A stretch of DNA of 64,000 bases from Streptomyces sp. CB02414 (GTDB lineage Bacteria > Actinomycetota > Actinomycetes > Streptomycetales > Streptomycetaceae), in contig NZ_LIPF01000001.1 of assembly GCF_001905385.1 (NCBI RefSeq), forward strand, positions 734,765 through 798,764, written 5' to 3'. This document shows positions 49,163-58,565 of the stretch, piece by piece. A program made the translations under genes and the position numbers. Under the pieces are notes generated by a model. The model was not told where the DNA came from, did no database searches, and saw only the letters and a list, made by a program, of their open reading frames with translations. Each line of letters opens with the position of its first letter. Position 1 is the stretch's first letter.

Positions 49163-50350
49163 TCAGGGCGTCGGGGGGCGGAAGCCGATGGTCGGGACCG
49201 CGCGGCGCAGGGGCCAGGGGGCCACCAGGTCGTCCGGGACCAGGCCGGCCAGGAAGGCGTAGCGGCTGAGGGCCGCCGGGTCCTGGTCCTCCAGCGACTG
49301 GACCTTGCGCCACCAGGTCGCGATCTCGCACCAGCCCGGCGCCGACAGCGAGCCGCCGAACTCCTGGACGGAGAGCGCGGCGGTCAGCCCGGCGAAGGCC
49401 AGGCGGTCGGCGAGCGGCCAGCCGGCCAGGGTGCCGGTGACGAACCCGGCGACGAACACGTCCCCGGCACCGGTCGGGTCCAGCGCCTCGACCTCGATCG
49501 CCGGGACCTCGGCGCTCTCCCCCGTGCGCCGGTCCACCGCGTAGGCGCCGTCCGCGCCGAGGGTGACCACGGCGAGCGGCACGTGCTCGGTCAGGGCGTG
49601 CGCGGCGGCGCGGGGGCAGCGGGCGCCGGTGTAGCGCATGGCCTCCTCCGCGTTCGGCAGGAACGCCTCGCAGTGCGCGAGGTCGGGCAGCGCGGCCAGG
49701 TCCCAGGCTCCGGTGTCGTCCCAGCCGACGTCGGCGAAGACCCGGGTGCCGCGGGCGGCGGCCCGGGCGATCCAGGGGGCGCTGACGCCGGGTGCGAGGG
49801 AGGCGACCGCGGCGCGGGCGCCGGGCGGGCAGTCGGGGGACGGCTCCTCCGGGGGCGGCTCGTGGCCGTGGGAGACCATCGTGCGCTCCCCCTCGTAGGC
49901 CATGGAGACCGTCACCGGCGAGTGCCAGCCGGGCACGGTGCGCGAGGGGCCCAGGTCGATGCCCTCGCCCTGGGCCAGGGCGTCCCAGCAGTAGTCGCCG
50001 TAGTGGTCGTCGCCGAAGGCCGCGGCCAGCGAGGTGCGCAGGCCGAGGCGGGCCAGCGCGGTCGCCATGTTGGCGATGCCGCCCGGGCTCGACCCCATCC
50101 CCCGGGCCCAGGACTCGGTCCCGCGCACGGGGGCGGAGTCGAGCCCGGTGAAGATCACGTCGAGGAAGACGGTGCCGGTCAGGTAGACGTCCCAGGGCGG
50201 GTCCTGCGGGGTGCGCAGGGCGGCGAGCGGATCGACCTGGGGCCGGTGGTGCGATCCCTCGGGCGGGGCGTGGCGGTGCGTCCTCTCGTCGGCCGGCATG
50301 ACGGGCATGGCGGGCACGTCGGACGCGGTGGACACGGCGGACGCTGTCAC
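49163..50350 (-). CDS. PfkB-family carbohydrate kinase
   Basis: A 395-aa kinase. The N-terminal 45 residues are an extension. VYLTGTVFLDVIFTGLD and GSSPGGIANMATALARLGL match the PfkB first signature; the second is EALDPTGAGDVFVAGFVTGTLAG with the catalytic Asp. Substrate is probably a sugar or nucleoside; family membership does not tell which. Starts at GTG. Confidence 0.9.
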   Translation of the reverse strand: MTASAVSTASDVPAMPVMPADERTHRHAPPEGSHHRPQVDPLAALRTPQDPPWDVYLTGTVFLDVIFTGLDSAPVRGTESWARGMGSSPGGIANMATALARLGLRTSLAAAFGDDHYGDYCWDALAQGEGIDLGPSRTVPGWHSPVTVSMAYEGERTMVSHGHEPPPEEPSPDCPPGARAAVASLAPGVSAPWIARAAARGTRVFADVGWDDTGAWDLAALPDLAHCEAFLPNAEEAMRYTGARCPRAAAHALTEHVPLAVVTLGADGAYAVDRRTGESAEVPAIEVEALDPTGAGDVFVAGFVTGTLAGWPLADRLAFAGLTAALSVQEFGGSLSAPGWCEIATWWRKVQSLEDQDPAALSRYAFLAGLVPDDLVAPWPLRRAVPTIGFRPPTP

Positions 50351-50513
50351 GGTGCGCTCCCTGGCATGGTGCGGACCCCGCCAGTGTGCACCACGCCACC
50401 GACGGCGGGGCGGTGTCCGGCCCCGGCGTCACACCCCCACGCGACGCCGTCGCGGCCGCCCACACCGAGCCGGGCGGCAACTGTTACCCAGACTTGAAAC
50501 TACCAAACTGTTC

Positions 50514-50529
50514 TGTGACTCAGATCACA
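50514..50529. promoter_or_regulatory. perfect Crp-type palindrome upstream of the MFS gene
   Basis: TGTGA-CTCAGA-TCACA matches the Crp/Fnr family consensus TGTGA-N6-TCACA with no mismatch. It lies about 120 bases upstream of the MFS start in a locally AT-rich stretch. S. coelicolor Crp recognises GTG-N6-CAC cores, contained here. In the rest of this 298-base gap I see only weak promoter-like elements. Confidence 0.6.
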
Positions 50530-50648
50530 CACCCTCGCCTGTTTCCCGCCCGCCCGCGCTTGATACAAATTGCCCGCGCGTTCCGGTCAGTCGACGGTCG
50601 TCGCCCCCTCCCCTTCCCACCCTCCTTTCGCATGCCCTGGGAACGCCC

Positions 50649-52001
50649 GTGTTCGCCCCCCGCACCACTCCCTGGCCCCTCGTCGCCCTTTTCACGGCCG
50701 GGTACCTGCCCCCGTATCTGCTGCCCACCACCGTCGGCAGACTCGACACCAGCCTTCCGCTGACCACCACTCAGGCGGGCGCCGTCGGCAGCGTGCTGCT
50801 GCTGAGTTCGGCGAGCGCCGGCTTCCTGCTGGCCTCCCGGGTACAGCGGACCGGCGCCCGGACGCTGGCCCGCCTCGGTCTCGCCCTGGCCGTCGTCGGC
50901 TACGGCACCGCCTCGCTCACCACCGCCGTCCCCGCCGTCGTCGCCGGCGCGATGCTCGGCGGCTTCGGGTCGGGCACGGCCACCACGGTCGCCGCCACCC
51001 GGATCGCCGCCGAGAAGGACCCCCACCGCGCCTCCACCGCGGGCCTGCTGACCGTGTCCGCGCTGGCGGGCGCGGTGTACCTGACGGTGCCGCACCTCGG
51101 GCGGGCGCACGGGCTGCCGCTCGCCGCGATCGCGCTGACGGCGCTCGCGGTGTGGCCGCTGACCGGGCGGCTGCCGGGCGGAACCGCCGCCTCGCCGGCC
51201 GCGCACTCCGGGATCGGCACCGACACCCCGCTCCCCCGGCGCCGCTCGGGGCTGGTCCTCGCCGCCGCGGTGCTGTGCTGGTCCATGGCGCAGAACTCCC
51301 TGTGGGGCGTCAGCGGCCGGATCGGGTTGACGCAGGCCGGTCTGGGCGACGCCGCTCTGGGGGTCGTGTTCGCCGTCGCGCTGGGCGCGGGGCTGGTGGG
51401 TGTGCTGGTGGCCGGGGCGCTCGGGCCGCGGCTGGGGCGGGCGATGCCCATCGGGGCGGGGACCGTGGTCATCGCCGTCTGCATCGCCCTCACCGCGTCG
51501 GCGACCTCGCCCGCCGCCTTCGCGACCGGGGAGATCGCCTGGAACACGCTGTACCCGGTGGTGCTGTCGTACCTGATCGGCCTCGCCGCCTCGCTGGACG
51601 CGCGCGGCCGGTGGGCGGTGCTCGTCGGCTCGGCGTCCTCGCTGGGGACGGCGGCCGGGCCGCTGGCCGGCAGTGTGCTGTCGGCGCAGGCCGGTTACGC
51701 GGGCATGGGCCTGGTGCTGGCCGCCGGTCTGCTGCTGGTCGCCACGCCGATGACCGCCGTCGCCCTGCACACCGGCGGGCGCCCGCTGCTGCCCGGCGCG
51801 ATCCGCCGCCGCGGCGGCACCCCGGCCGCGCTGGTCGCCGCCGCCACGGGTACGCCGAGCGGTGCCGTCCCGGAGGTCGGTGCGGTGGAGCAGCCGGTCG
51901 TGGAGATCGACGTGGACGCCCCGGCGGTGGCCGTCCAGCGCGCCTACGACACGGCGGGACCCCGGCAGGCCGCGGCCACACCGGGGTCCGGGACGGGCTG
52001 A
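50649..52001 (+). CDS. MFS transporter
   Basis: A 450-aa protein with about twelve hydrophobic helices. LFTAGYLPPYLLPTTVGRLDTSLPLT opens it, and LLASRVQRTGARTLARLGLAL has the basic loop between helices 2 and 3 typical of the superfamily. A 60-residue hydrophilic C-terminus follows. GTG at 50649 follows GGGAA; no better start was seen. Substrate unknown. Confidence 0.85.
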   Translation: MFAPRTTPWPLVALFTAGYLPPYLLPTTVGRLDTSLPLTTTQAGAVGSVLLLSSASAGFLLASRVQRTGARTLARLGLALAVVGYGTASLTTAVPAVVAGAMLGGFGSGTATTVAATRIAAEKDPHRASTAGLLTVSALAGAVYLTVPHLGRAHGLPLAAIALTALAVWPLTGRLPGGTAASPAAHSGIGTDTPLPRRRSGLVLAAAVLCWSMAQNSLWGVSGRIGLTQAGLGDAALGVVFAVALGAGLVGVLVAGALGPRLGRAMPIGAGTVVIAVCIALTASATSPAAFATGEIAWNTLYPVVLSYLIGLAASLDARGRWAVLVGSASSLGTAAGPLAGSVLSAQAGYAGMGLVLAAGLLLVATPMTAVALHTGGRPLLPGAIRRRGGTPAALVAAATGTPSGAVPEVGAVEQPVVEIDVDAPAVAVQRAYDTAGPRQAAATPGSGTG

Positions 52002-52004
52002 GTC

Positions 52005-53003
52005 CTACGCCCCCGGGAACTCGTACGCGTCCACCTCCGCGAGGCAGCGCGCCCGCAGTTCCTCGTCGTCCTCCAGGAAGGAGGCGAGGAAGGAGTTGCG
52101 GGCCAGCTCCCGCAGCCGGTCCTCGGTGAGGCCGAGGGCCCGGCGCACGGCGTCGAAGTTGTCGCCGGCGTAGCCGCCGAAGTAGGCCGGGTCGTCGGAG
52201 TTGACCGTGCACATCAGCCCGGCGTCCAGCATCGCGGGCAGCGGGTGGTCGGCCAGGGTGTCGACCGTGCGCAGGCGGACGTTGGACAGGGGGCACAGGG
52301 TCAGCGGGACGCGGTCGCGGACCAGCCGCTCGACCAGTGCCGGGTCCTCCGTCGAGCGCAGGCCGTGGTCGATCCGCTCGGCGCCGAGGACGTCCAGGGC
52401 CTCGACGACGTACGCGGGCGGCCCCTCCTCGCCGGCGTGCGCGACGCGGCGCAGGCCGAGGGCGGCGGCGGCCTCGTACACCTCGCGGAACTTCACCGGC
52501 GGGTGGCCGACCTCCGCGGAGTCCAGGCCGACACCGGTGATGCGGTCGAGGTACGGCTTGGCGGCGTCCAGGGTCCGCATCGCCGACTCGGCGGACTCGT
52601 CGCGCAGGAAGCACATGATCAGGCGGGTCGAGACACCGTGGTTCGCGCGGCTGGCGCCCAGCGCACGCCACAGCCCCTCCACCACCGTGCCCATCTCCAC
52701 GCCCCGGGCCAGGTGCGCCTGCGGGTCGAAGAAAATCTCCGCGTGCCGCACGCCCTGCGCGGCGGCGCGGGCCAGGTAGGCGTTGGTGAGGTCCTCGAAG
52801 TCCCGCTCGGTGCGCAGGACGGCCATCAGCTCGTAGTACAGGTTCAGGAAGGACTGGAGGTCCTCGAAGCGGTACGCCTCGCGCAGGGCGTCCTCGTCCG
52901 CGTAGGGCAGGGCCACGCCGTTGCGGGCGGCCAGTTCGAAGGCCAGCTCCGGTTCCAGGGTGCCTTCGATGTGGAGGTGCAGTTCAGCTTTGGGCAGGGG
53001 CAT
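52005..53003 (-). CDS. adenosine/adenine deaminase family protein
   Basis: A 332-aa zinc hydrolase. AELHLHIEGTL (first metal His pair), RHAEIFFDPQAHL, LRRVAHAGEEGPPAYVVEALD, ERIDHGLRSTEDP and VNSDDPAYFGGY (catalytic Asp pair) are all present. The segment GVGLDSAEVGHPPVKF is closer to Aah1-type adenine deaminases than to adenosine deaminase, so adenine may be the substrate. It converges on the MFS gene with a three-base gap. Confidence 0.88.
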   Translation of the reverse strand: MPLPKAELHLHIEGTLEPELAFELAARNGVALPYADEDALREAYRFEDLQSFLNLYYELMAVLRTERDFEDLTNAYLARAAAQGVRHAEIFFDPQAHLARGVEMGTVVEGLWRALGASRANHGVSTRLIMCFLRDESAESAMRTLDAAKPYLDRITGVGLDSAEVGHPPVKFREVYEAAAALGLRRVAHAGEEGPPAYVVEALDVLGAERIDHGLRSTEDPALVERLVRDRVPLTLCPLSNVRLRTVDTLADHPLPAMLDAGLMCTVNSDDPAYFGGYAGDNFDAVRRALGLTEDRLRELARNSFLASFLEDDEELRARCLAEVDAYEFPGA

Positions 53004-53023
53004 CAGAGCATCGTACGGCGGTC

Positions 53024-53929
53024 TCACCGACGTTTCGGAACGGGGACGCGGGTGAGGTCGCGGGCCACGGTCAGCTCGCCCTCGTAGCCGGCCGCCCGCG
53101 CCTGCCGCTCGAACTCCTCGGGCTCGGAGTAGCGCTGGCTGAAGTGGGTCAGGACCAGGTGGCGCACGCCCGCGTCCCGGGCGACGCGTGCGGCCTGGCC
53201 CGCGGTGAGGTGACCGTGGTCGGTGGCCAGGGTCTCGTCTTCGTCGAGGAACGTCGACTCGATGACCAGCAGGTCGCAGCCCTCGGCGAGCGCGTGCACG
53301 CCCTCGCACAGCCGGGTGTCCATGACGAACGCGAACCGCTGGCCGCGGCGGACCTCGCTGACCGCGTCCAGCGGTACGCCGTTCAGGGCGCCCTCGCGCT
53401 GGATGCGGCCGACGTCGGGGCCCTTGATGCCGTGCGCGGCCAGGCGGTCGGGCAGCATGCGGCGGCCGTCGGGCTCGGTGAGGCGGTAGCCGTAGGACTC
53501 GACGGGGTGGGAGAGCTTGCGGGCGTCGAGGGTGTAGGCGGGGGTGACGGCCAGGGGGCCGTCGGTGGCGACCGGGGTCTCGGTGAGGGCGACCGTCTCG
53601 CGGTAGGCGGTGGCGTAGCGCAGGCGGTCGAAGAAGCGCTGCCCGGAGCGCGGGTAGTGGGCGGTGACCTCGTGCGGGACCTGGTCGAGGTTGATGCGCT
53701 GGATGACGCCGGCCAGGCCGAGGCTGTGGTCGCCGTGGAAGTGGGTGACGCAGATCCGGTTCAGGTCGTGGGCGGCGACCCCGGCGCGCAGCATCTGGCG
53801 CTGCGTGCCCTCGCCGGGGTCGAACAGGATGCCCTCGCCGTCCCAGCGGAGCAGGTAGCCGTTGTGGTTGCGGTGCCGGGTCGGGACCTGGCTGGCGGTG
53901 CCGAGGACGACGAGTTCACGTACGGACAT
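53024..53929 (-). CDS. rnz: ribonuclease Z
   Basis: A 301-aa beta-lactamase-fold RNase that matures tRNA 3' ends. [24 protein letters not shown] opens it. [20 protein letters not shown] is the HxHxDH zinc motif, [11 protein letters not shown] and VLTHFSQRY carry further ligands. Same strand as the HIT gene upstream, 23 bases apart. Confidence 0.94.
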   Translation of the reverse strand: MSVRELVVLGTASQVPTRHRNHNGYLLRWDGEGILFDPGEGTQRQMLRAGVAAHDLNRICVTHFHGDHSLGLAGVIQRINLDQVPHEVTAHYPRSGQRFFDRLRYATAYRETVALTETPVATDGPLAVTPAYTLDARKLSHPVESYGYRLTEPDGRRMLPDRLAAHGIKGPDVGRIQREGALNGVPLDAVSEVRRGQRFAFVMDTRLCEGVHALAEGCDLLVIESTFLDEDETLATDHGHLTAGQAARVARDAGVRHLVLTHFSQRYSEPEEFERQARAAGYEGELTVARDLTRVPVPKRR

Positions 53930-53952
53930 CGTGGGTTACCCGAGTCGGCCGG

Positions 53953-54306
53953 TTATCCGGGGGGCCATTCGAGGCCCCGGCCGCCGAGGACGTGGGCGTG
54001 GGTGTGCCAGACGGTCTGGCCCGCGCCGGTGCCGGTGTTGAAGATGGTGCGGTAGCTGTCCAGCTTCTCCTCGTCGGCGACCGCCTGGGTCTCGCGCAGG
54101 ACGTCCGCGGCGAGTTCCGGGGCGCCGGCCGCGAGGGCCGCGGCGTCCCGGTAGTGGGCCTTGGGGATCACCAGGACGTGGGTGGGGGCCTGGGGGTTTA
54201 TGTCGCGGAAGGCGACGGTCGTCTCCGTCTCGCGGACGATCGTCGCGGGGATCTGGCCTGCGACGATCTTGCAGAACAGGCAGTCGTCCTGTGGCTCGCC
54301 CGCCAT
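53953..54306 (-). CDS. HIT-family nucleotide hydrolase (Hint-like)
   Basis: A 117-aa protein: CLFCKIVAGQIPATIV with the Cys zinc ligands at the N-terminus, FRDINPQAPTHVLVIPKAHY and the triad HTHAHVLGG near the C-terminus. Hint-type enzymes hydrolyse nucleoside phosphoramidates. Likely co-transcribed with rnz. Confidence 0.93.
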   Translation of the reverse strand: MAGEPQDDCLFCKIVAGQIPATIVRETETTVAFRDINPQAPTHVLVIPKAHYRDAAALAAGAPELAADVLRETQAVADEEKLDSYRTIFNTGTGAGQTVWHTHAHVLGGRGLEWPPG

Positions 54307-54360
54307 GGGGGCCTCCTCACGCTGGTGATCTTGTCTCGGGCATCGTATCCAGCTGCGCGG

Positions 54361-57300
54361 CTACGGCAGGCTCGGCGGTGTCTTCGCCGGGGTCTCCTCC
54401 AGTGCCGCCAGCGCCAGCCGGACCGCCTCGTCCAGCTGGGGGTCGCGGCCCGCCGCGTGGTCCTGCGGGCGCTGCGGGACCTCCACGTCCGGGTCGACGC
54501 CGTGGTTCTCCACGCCCCACCCGTAGCCCTCCAGCCAGAACGCGTACTTGGGCTGCGTGATCAGCGTGCCGTCGACCAGCCGGTAGCGGCTGTCGATGCC
54601 GATGACGCCGCCCCAGGTGCGGGTGCCGACGACCGGGCCGATGCCGAGCGCCTTGATCGCCGCGTTGACGATGTCGCCGTCGGAGCCGGAGAACTCGTTG
54701 GCGACGGCGACGACCGGCCCGCGGGGCGCGTCCAGCGGGTAGCTGGCCGGCCGCATGCCGCGCGGCAGGTCCCAGCCGACGATCCGCCGGGCCAGCTTCT
54801 CCACGACCAGCTGGGAGGTGTGGCCGCCGCGGTTCTCGCGGACGTCGACGACCAGGCCCTCGCGGGCCACCTCGACGCGCAGGTCGCGGTGGAGCTGGGC
54901 CCAGCCGGCGCCCACCATGTCGGGGACGTGCAGGTAGCCGAGCCGGCCGCCGGACTTCTCGTGGACGTAGGCGCGGCGGTCGGCGACCCAGGCGTGGTAG
55001 CGCAGCGGCTCCTCGTCGGCGAGGGGGACGACGACGGCGTGCCGGGGTTCGCCGCCGCCGGACGGGGAGACGGTCAGCTCGACGGGCTTGCCCGCCGTGC
55101 CGACGAGCAGCGGGCCGGGCCCGGTGACCGGGTCCACGGGCTGACCGGCGACCGCGAGGATCGCGTCCCCGGCGCGCACGGCGACACCGGGCGCGGCGAG
55201 CGGGGAGCGCGCCTCGGGGTCGGAGGTCTCCGAGGGCAGGACGCGGTCGACGCGCCAGGTGCCGTCCTCGTGGCGGGAGAGGTCGGCGCCGAGCAGCCCC
55301 TGCCGGGCGCCGGAGCCGTGGCCGCCGCGCGGGGTGACGTAGGCGTGGGAGGTGCCGAGTTCGCCGTGCACCTCCCACAGGAGGTCGACGAGGTCGTCGT
55401 GGGTGGCGAGGCGGTCGAGCACGGGGCGGTAGCGGTCGAGTACGCCGTCCCAGTCGACGCCGTTCATGTCGGGCCGCCAGAAGTGGTCCCGCATGATGCG
55501 GCCGGTCTCGTCGAACATCTGGCGCCACTCGGCGGCCGGGGTGACGGTCTGCCGGACCCGGGCCAGGTCGACGGTGATGTTGGTGTCGCTGTCCTCGTCG
55601 CCGGAGGCCCGCCGGTCGCTGGGCACGACCTTGAGGCGTCCGTCGGTCCACAGCAGCACCCGCTTGCCGTCGCCGCTGACCTCGAAGTGGTCGGCGTCGG
55701 CCGCGAGGTGCTCGATCCGCTGCTGGGCGAGGTCATAGCGCTCCAGCTCCGTGTGCGGGTCGGGGTCGTCCGGGGTGGCGCGGGAGGCGCCGAGGACCCC
55801 GGTGACCGGGTGGCGCAGCCACAGCACGCCGTCCTTGGCCGCGCGCAGCCCGGAGTAGCGGGCGGCCTCCACCGGGAAGGGCACGATGCGGTCGGCGAGG
55901 CCCTCGATGTCGATCCGGGTGGTGGGGGTGCCCTCGCTGTCGGGGGTCTCCTCCCGGTCCGGGGTCTCGAAGGGGCGGCCGTGGCGCTGCGGGCCGAAGG
56001 GCGACGGAGTGGTCGCGGCGAGCGTGATCAGGTACGGGCGGGCGCCCTCGACGAAGGCCAGGTCGAAGACGTGCTCGTCGTAGACCGGGTCGAAGGAGCG
56101 GGTGGAGAGGAAGGCGAGGTGCTTGCCGTCCAGGGTGAAGGCCGGTGCGTAGTCCTTGAAGCGCAGCGGGGTCGCCTCGCTCACCGACAGGTCGGTGGTG
56201 TTGGCGAGCTTGAGCTGGCGCAGCGGGTCGGGGCCGGGGTGGGACCAGGCGAGCCAGGCGGAGTCGGGTGAGAAGACCAGGCCGGAGGCGTCGCCGTTGT
56301 CGCTGCGGTCGACCTCGCGGACCTCGCCGGTCTCGCGCTCGACGAGCAGGACGCGTCCGTCGTGCGAGGCGACGGCGGCGCGGCTCCCGTCGGGGGCCAT
56401 GGCGAGGTTCAGGACGCGGCCGAGCTGCCCGGCGGCGATGCGGCGCGGGCTGCTGCCGGGGGCGAGTCCGGTGGCGGGCGCGAACTCCAGGGCGTCGTCG
56501 CCCTCGGCGTCCGTCACCCACACCACCCATTCCTCGCCGTCGGCGCGGAAGGTGCGCGGCAGGCGGGTGCGGACGCCGGGCGTCGCCGCGAGGGCGCGGG
56601 CGGGGCCGGAACGGTGGGTGACCCAGTGGACGCCGCCGCGTACGGCGACGGCGCTGCCGCGCGCGGTGTGGTCGGGGGAGGCGGAACCGAACCAGCGGGC
56701 GGCGTTGACCGGGTAGGCCTGGAGGTCGACGCGGGGGCCGCCGAGCCGGACGTCGAGGCGGCGGGGCTCGGCGCCGTCGAGGTCGTCCAGCGTCCACAGC
56801 TCACCGGCGCAGGAGTAGACGACGCGGGTGCCGTCGGTCGCCGCGTGCCGGGCGTAGAAGCCGTCGAGAGGGGTGTGGCGGCGCAGGTCGGAGCCGTCGG
56901 CGAGGGAGGAGTAGAGGGCACCGGTGCCCTCGTGGTCGGAGAGGAAGGCGATGCGGTCGCCGACCCAGAAGGGGTACTCGATGTTGCCGTCGAGGCCGTC
57001 GTGGAGGCGTACGAACTCGCCGTCGTCCTCGCGGTCGATCCACAGCTTGCCCGCCGTGCCGCCCCGGTAACGCTTCCACCAGGCGGCCTCGCGGCCCATC
57101 GGGGCGGACAGCAGCACGGTGTGCGGGCCGGCCGCGACGTCGCCGACGGGCCCGTACGGCAGGGTCTCGGCCGGTCCCCCGTCGAGCGGGACGGCACGGG
57201 CCCAGCTGCGGCGCAGGCTGGCCTGGCCGTGGGTGCTCAGGGCGAGGACCCGTCCGTCGGCGGTCCAGCCGCGTACCTGGGTGCGGACGCTGCCCCAGTG

Positions 57301-57558
57301 GGTGAGGCGCTTGGCGGGGCCGCCGTCGACGGGCGCGACGTGCACCTCGGGGGCGCCGTCGCGGGTGGAGGTCCAGGCGACGGTGGTGCCGTCGGGCGAG
57401 ACGCGCGGGTGGTTGACCGGCACGTTGTCGGCGCTGACCCGCCAGGCCCGGCCGCCGTCGAGCGGGGCGAGCCACACGTCGTCCTCGGCGGTGAAGGCGA
57501 CCAACTCGCCGTGCGGGTGCGGAAAGCGGAGGTAGGCAGACGCTGCGGGCTGTGTCAC
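54361..57558 (-). CDS. tricorn protease homologue (S41 family)
   Basis: A 1065-aa protein. An N-terminal six- or seven-bladed propeller (residues about 1-620; for example TAEDDVWLAPLDGGRAWRVS) is followed by a C1 helical domain, a PDZ domain (PGVAVRAGDAILAVAGQPV) and the protease core (VVDVRENRGGHTSQLVVEKLARR, then NEFSGSDGDIVNAAIKALGIGPVVGTRTWGG with the catalytic Ser). Tricorn degrades proteasome products in the cytoplasm. Full length for bacterial tricorn. GTG start. Confidence 0.94.
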   Translation of the reverse strand: MTQPAASAYLRFPHPHGELVAFTAEDDVWLAPLDGGRAWRVSADNVPVNHPRVSPDGTTVAWTSTRDGAPEVHVAPVDGGPAKRLTHWGSVRTQVRGWTADGRVLALSTHGQASLRRSWARAVPLDGGPAETLPYGPVGDVAAGPHTVLLSAPMGREAAWWKRYRGGTAGKLWIDREDDGEFVRLHDGLDGNIEYPFWVGDRIAFLSDHEGTGALYSSLADGSDLRRHTPLDGFYARHAATDGTRVVYSCAGELWTLDDLDGAEPRRLDVRLGGPRVDLQAYPVNAARWFGSASPDHTARGSAVAVRGGVHWVTHRSGPARALAATPGVRTRLPRTFRADGEEWVVWVTDAEGDDALEFAPATGLAPGSSPRRIAAGQLGRVLNLAMAPDGSRAAVASHDGRVLLVERETGEVREVDRSDNGDASGLVFSPDSAWLAWSHPGPDPLRQLKLANTTDLSVSEATPLRFKDYAPAFTLDGKHLAFLSTRSFDPVYDEHVFDLAFVEGARPYLITLAATTPSPFGPQRHGRPFETPDREETPDSEGTPTTRIDIEGLADRIVPFPVEAARYSGLRAAKDGVLWLRHPVTGVLGASRATPDDPDPHTELERYDLAQQRIEHLAADADHFEVSGDGKRVLLWTDGRLKVVPSDRRASGDEDSDTNITVDLARVRQTVTPAAEWRQMFDETGRIMRDHFWRPDMNGVDWDGVLDRYRPVLDRLATHDDLVDLLWEVHGELGTSHAYVTPRGGHGSGARQGLLGADLSRHEDGTWRVDRVLPSETSDPEARSPLAAPGVAVRAGDAILAVAGQPVDPVTGPGPLLVGTAGKPVELTVSPSGGGEPRHAVVVPLADEEPLRYHAWVADRRAYVHEKSGGRLGYLHVPDMVGAGWAQLHRDLRVEVAREGLVVDVRENRGGHTSQLVVEKLARRIVGWDLPRGMRPASYPLDAPRGPVVAVANEFSGSDGDIVNAAIKALGIGPVVGTRTWGGVIGIDSRYRLVDGTLITQPKYAFWLEGYGWGVENHGVDPDVEVPQRPQDHAAGRDPQLDEAVRLALAALEETPAKTPPSLP

Positions 57559-57603
57559 CCCCTCACCCTATGCAGCGGCGGCGCCCGCCGACAGAGGTTT
57601 GGA

Positions 57604-58113
57604 TCACTTGCCGGCCACCGGGCGGCAGTGCGGGTCGTCCGGGCACCAGATGGTCCGGGTGACGGTCACGGTGGGTCCGGGCTGCTGCTGGGAAGGCAGG
57701 TTCGCGGGAGGGGCGCTGGTGGCGTCGCAGTCGCCCAGCCCGTCGACCCGGAACCACTGCTTGCCGTCCACCTTCGCGGTCAGCTCGCCCCGCACGCAGG
57801 CACCGTTGACGACGCGGGTGACCTTGCCGTCGACGGTGATGTCCTTGCCGTCGTCCGTCCTGCCGTCGCATTCGACGGACGCGACGGCGTTCTCGGAAGC
57901 ACTGCTGCCCTTGTCGTCGTAGGAGGCGGTGCAGGTGATCCACCGGACCTCCGCCTTCCGCCGCTCCAGCTCACGGGTCACGGTCTGGTCGGTCGTGAAC
58001 GCCACCGAGGCGGAGCTGAGTCCGCCCGGGTCGCACGCGGCGACACCGCCGACGGCGAGCACCGAACCGACGACCACCGGAGCCATACGCCGAATCCGCC
58101 TCAACGCCCCCAT
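57604..58113 (-). CDS. putative lipoprotein with repeated DUF4333-like units
   Basis: A 169-aa protein. The signal MAPVVVGSVLAVGGVAAC ends in the lipobox GVAAC. Two segments (VTRELERRKAEVRWITCTASYDDKGSSAS and ITVDGKVTRVVNGACVRGELTAKV) resemble DUF4333-type secreted repeats, with Cys likely forming disulphides. The proline-rich C-terminus ends CRPVAGK. Function unknown; ATG 58113 is used, a shorter start ten codons later is possible. Confidence 0.65.
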   Translation of the reverse strand: MGALRRIRRMAPVVVGSVLAVGGVAACDPGGLSSASVAFTTDQTVTRELERRKAEVRWITCTASYDDKGSSASENAVASVECDGRTDDGKDITVDGKVTRVVNGACVRGELTAKVDGKQWFRVDGLGDCDATSAPPANLPSQQQPGPTVTVTRTIWCPDDPHCRPVAGK

Positions 58114-58184
58114 GAAGGGCAGCCTGCCACCGGTGCACGGGCGGCGGTAGGGCGCATACGGCCACTCCTCACTACCGTGGGCGG

Positions 58185-58556
58185 ATGGGCAACGACCGCA
58201 GGCAGCGCAGGCTCGTCGTGGACGATCGGACGACGTACCTCTGGAGCCACCGGCAGAAACGGGGACGTGACGGCGTCTGGCGCGACGCCCTGACGCTCTA
58301 CCGTGACGGGCTCCGCATCCGGTTCGTCTTCCTCTCGGGCGGCCCGGACTCGGGCCGGTACACCTCCGAGGGCGGCCACTGGTACGAGGGCTGCGTGGCG
58401 GACGGCCGCGGAAACCTGCTCAACCTGCGGGAACCCGGTGTCGTACGGCAGTTGGTGGACGAGGCCGGACGGCGCGGACTGCTGCCCGGGGCCGGGGACG
58501 GGCCCGTGGAGCTGGACGGCTGGGAACTGTTCCCCGCGTTGGCGCCGGCGGTCTGA
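58185..58556 (+). CDS. conserved hypothetical protein
   Basis: A 123-aa soluble, Arg- and Trp-rich protein: MGNDRRQRRLVVDDRTTYLWSHRQKR, then DALTLYRDGLRIRFVFLSGGPDSGRYTSEGGHWYEG. The pattern of alternating strands suggests a small beta domain. No homology is recognised. It is convergent with rsmE (nine bases apart). Confidence 0.65.
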   Translation: MGNDRRQRRLVVDDRTTYLWSHRQKRGRDGVWRDALTLYRDGLRIRFVFLSGGPDSGRYTSEGGHWYEGCVADGRGNLLNLREPGVVRQLVDEAGRRGLLPGAGDGPVELDGWELFPALAPAV

Positions 58557-58565
58557 CCGGCGCCG

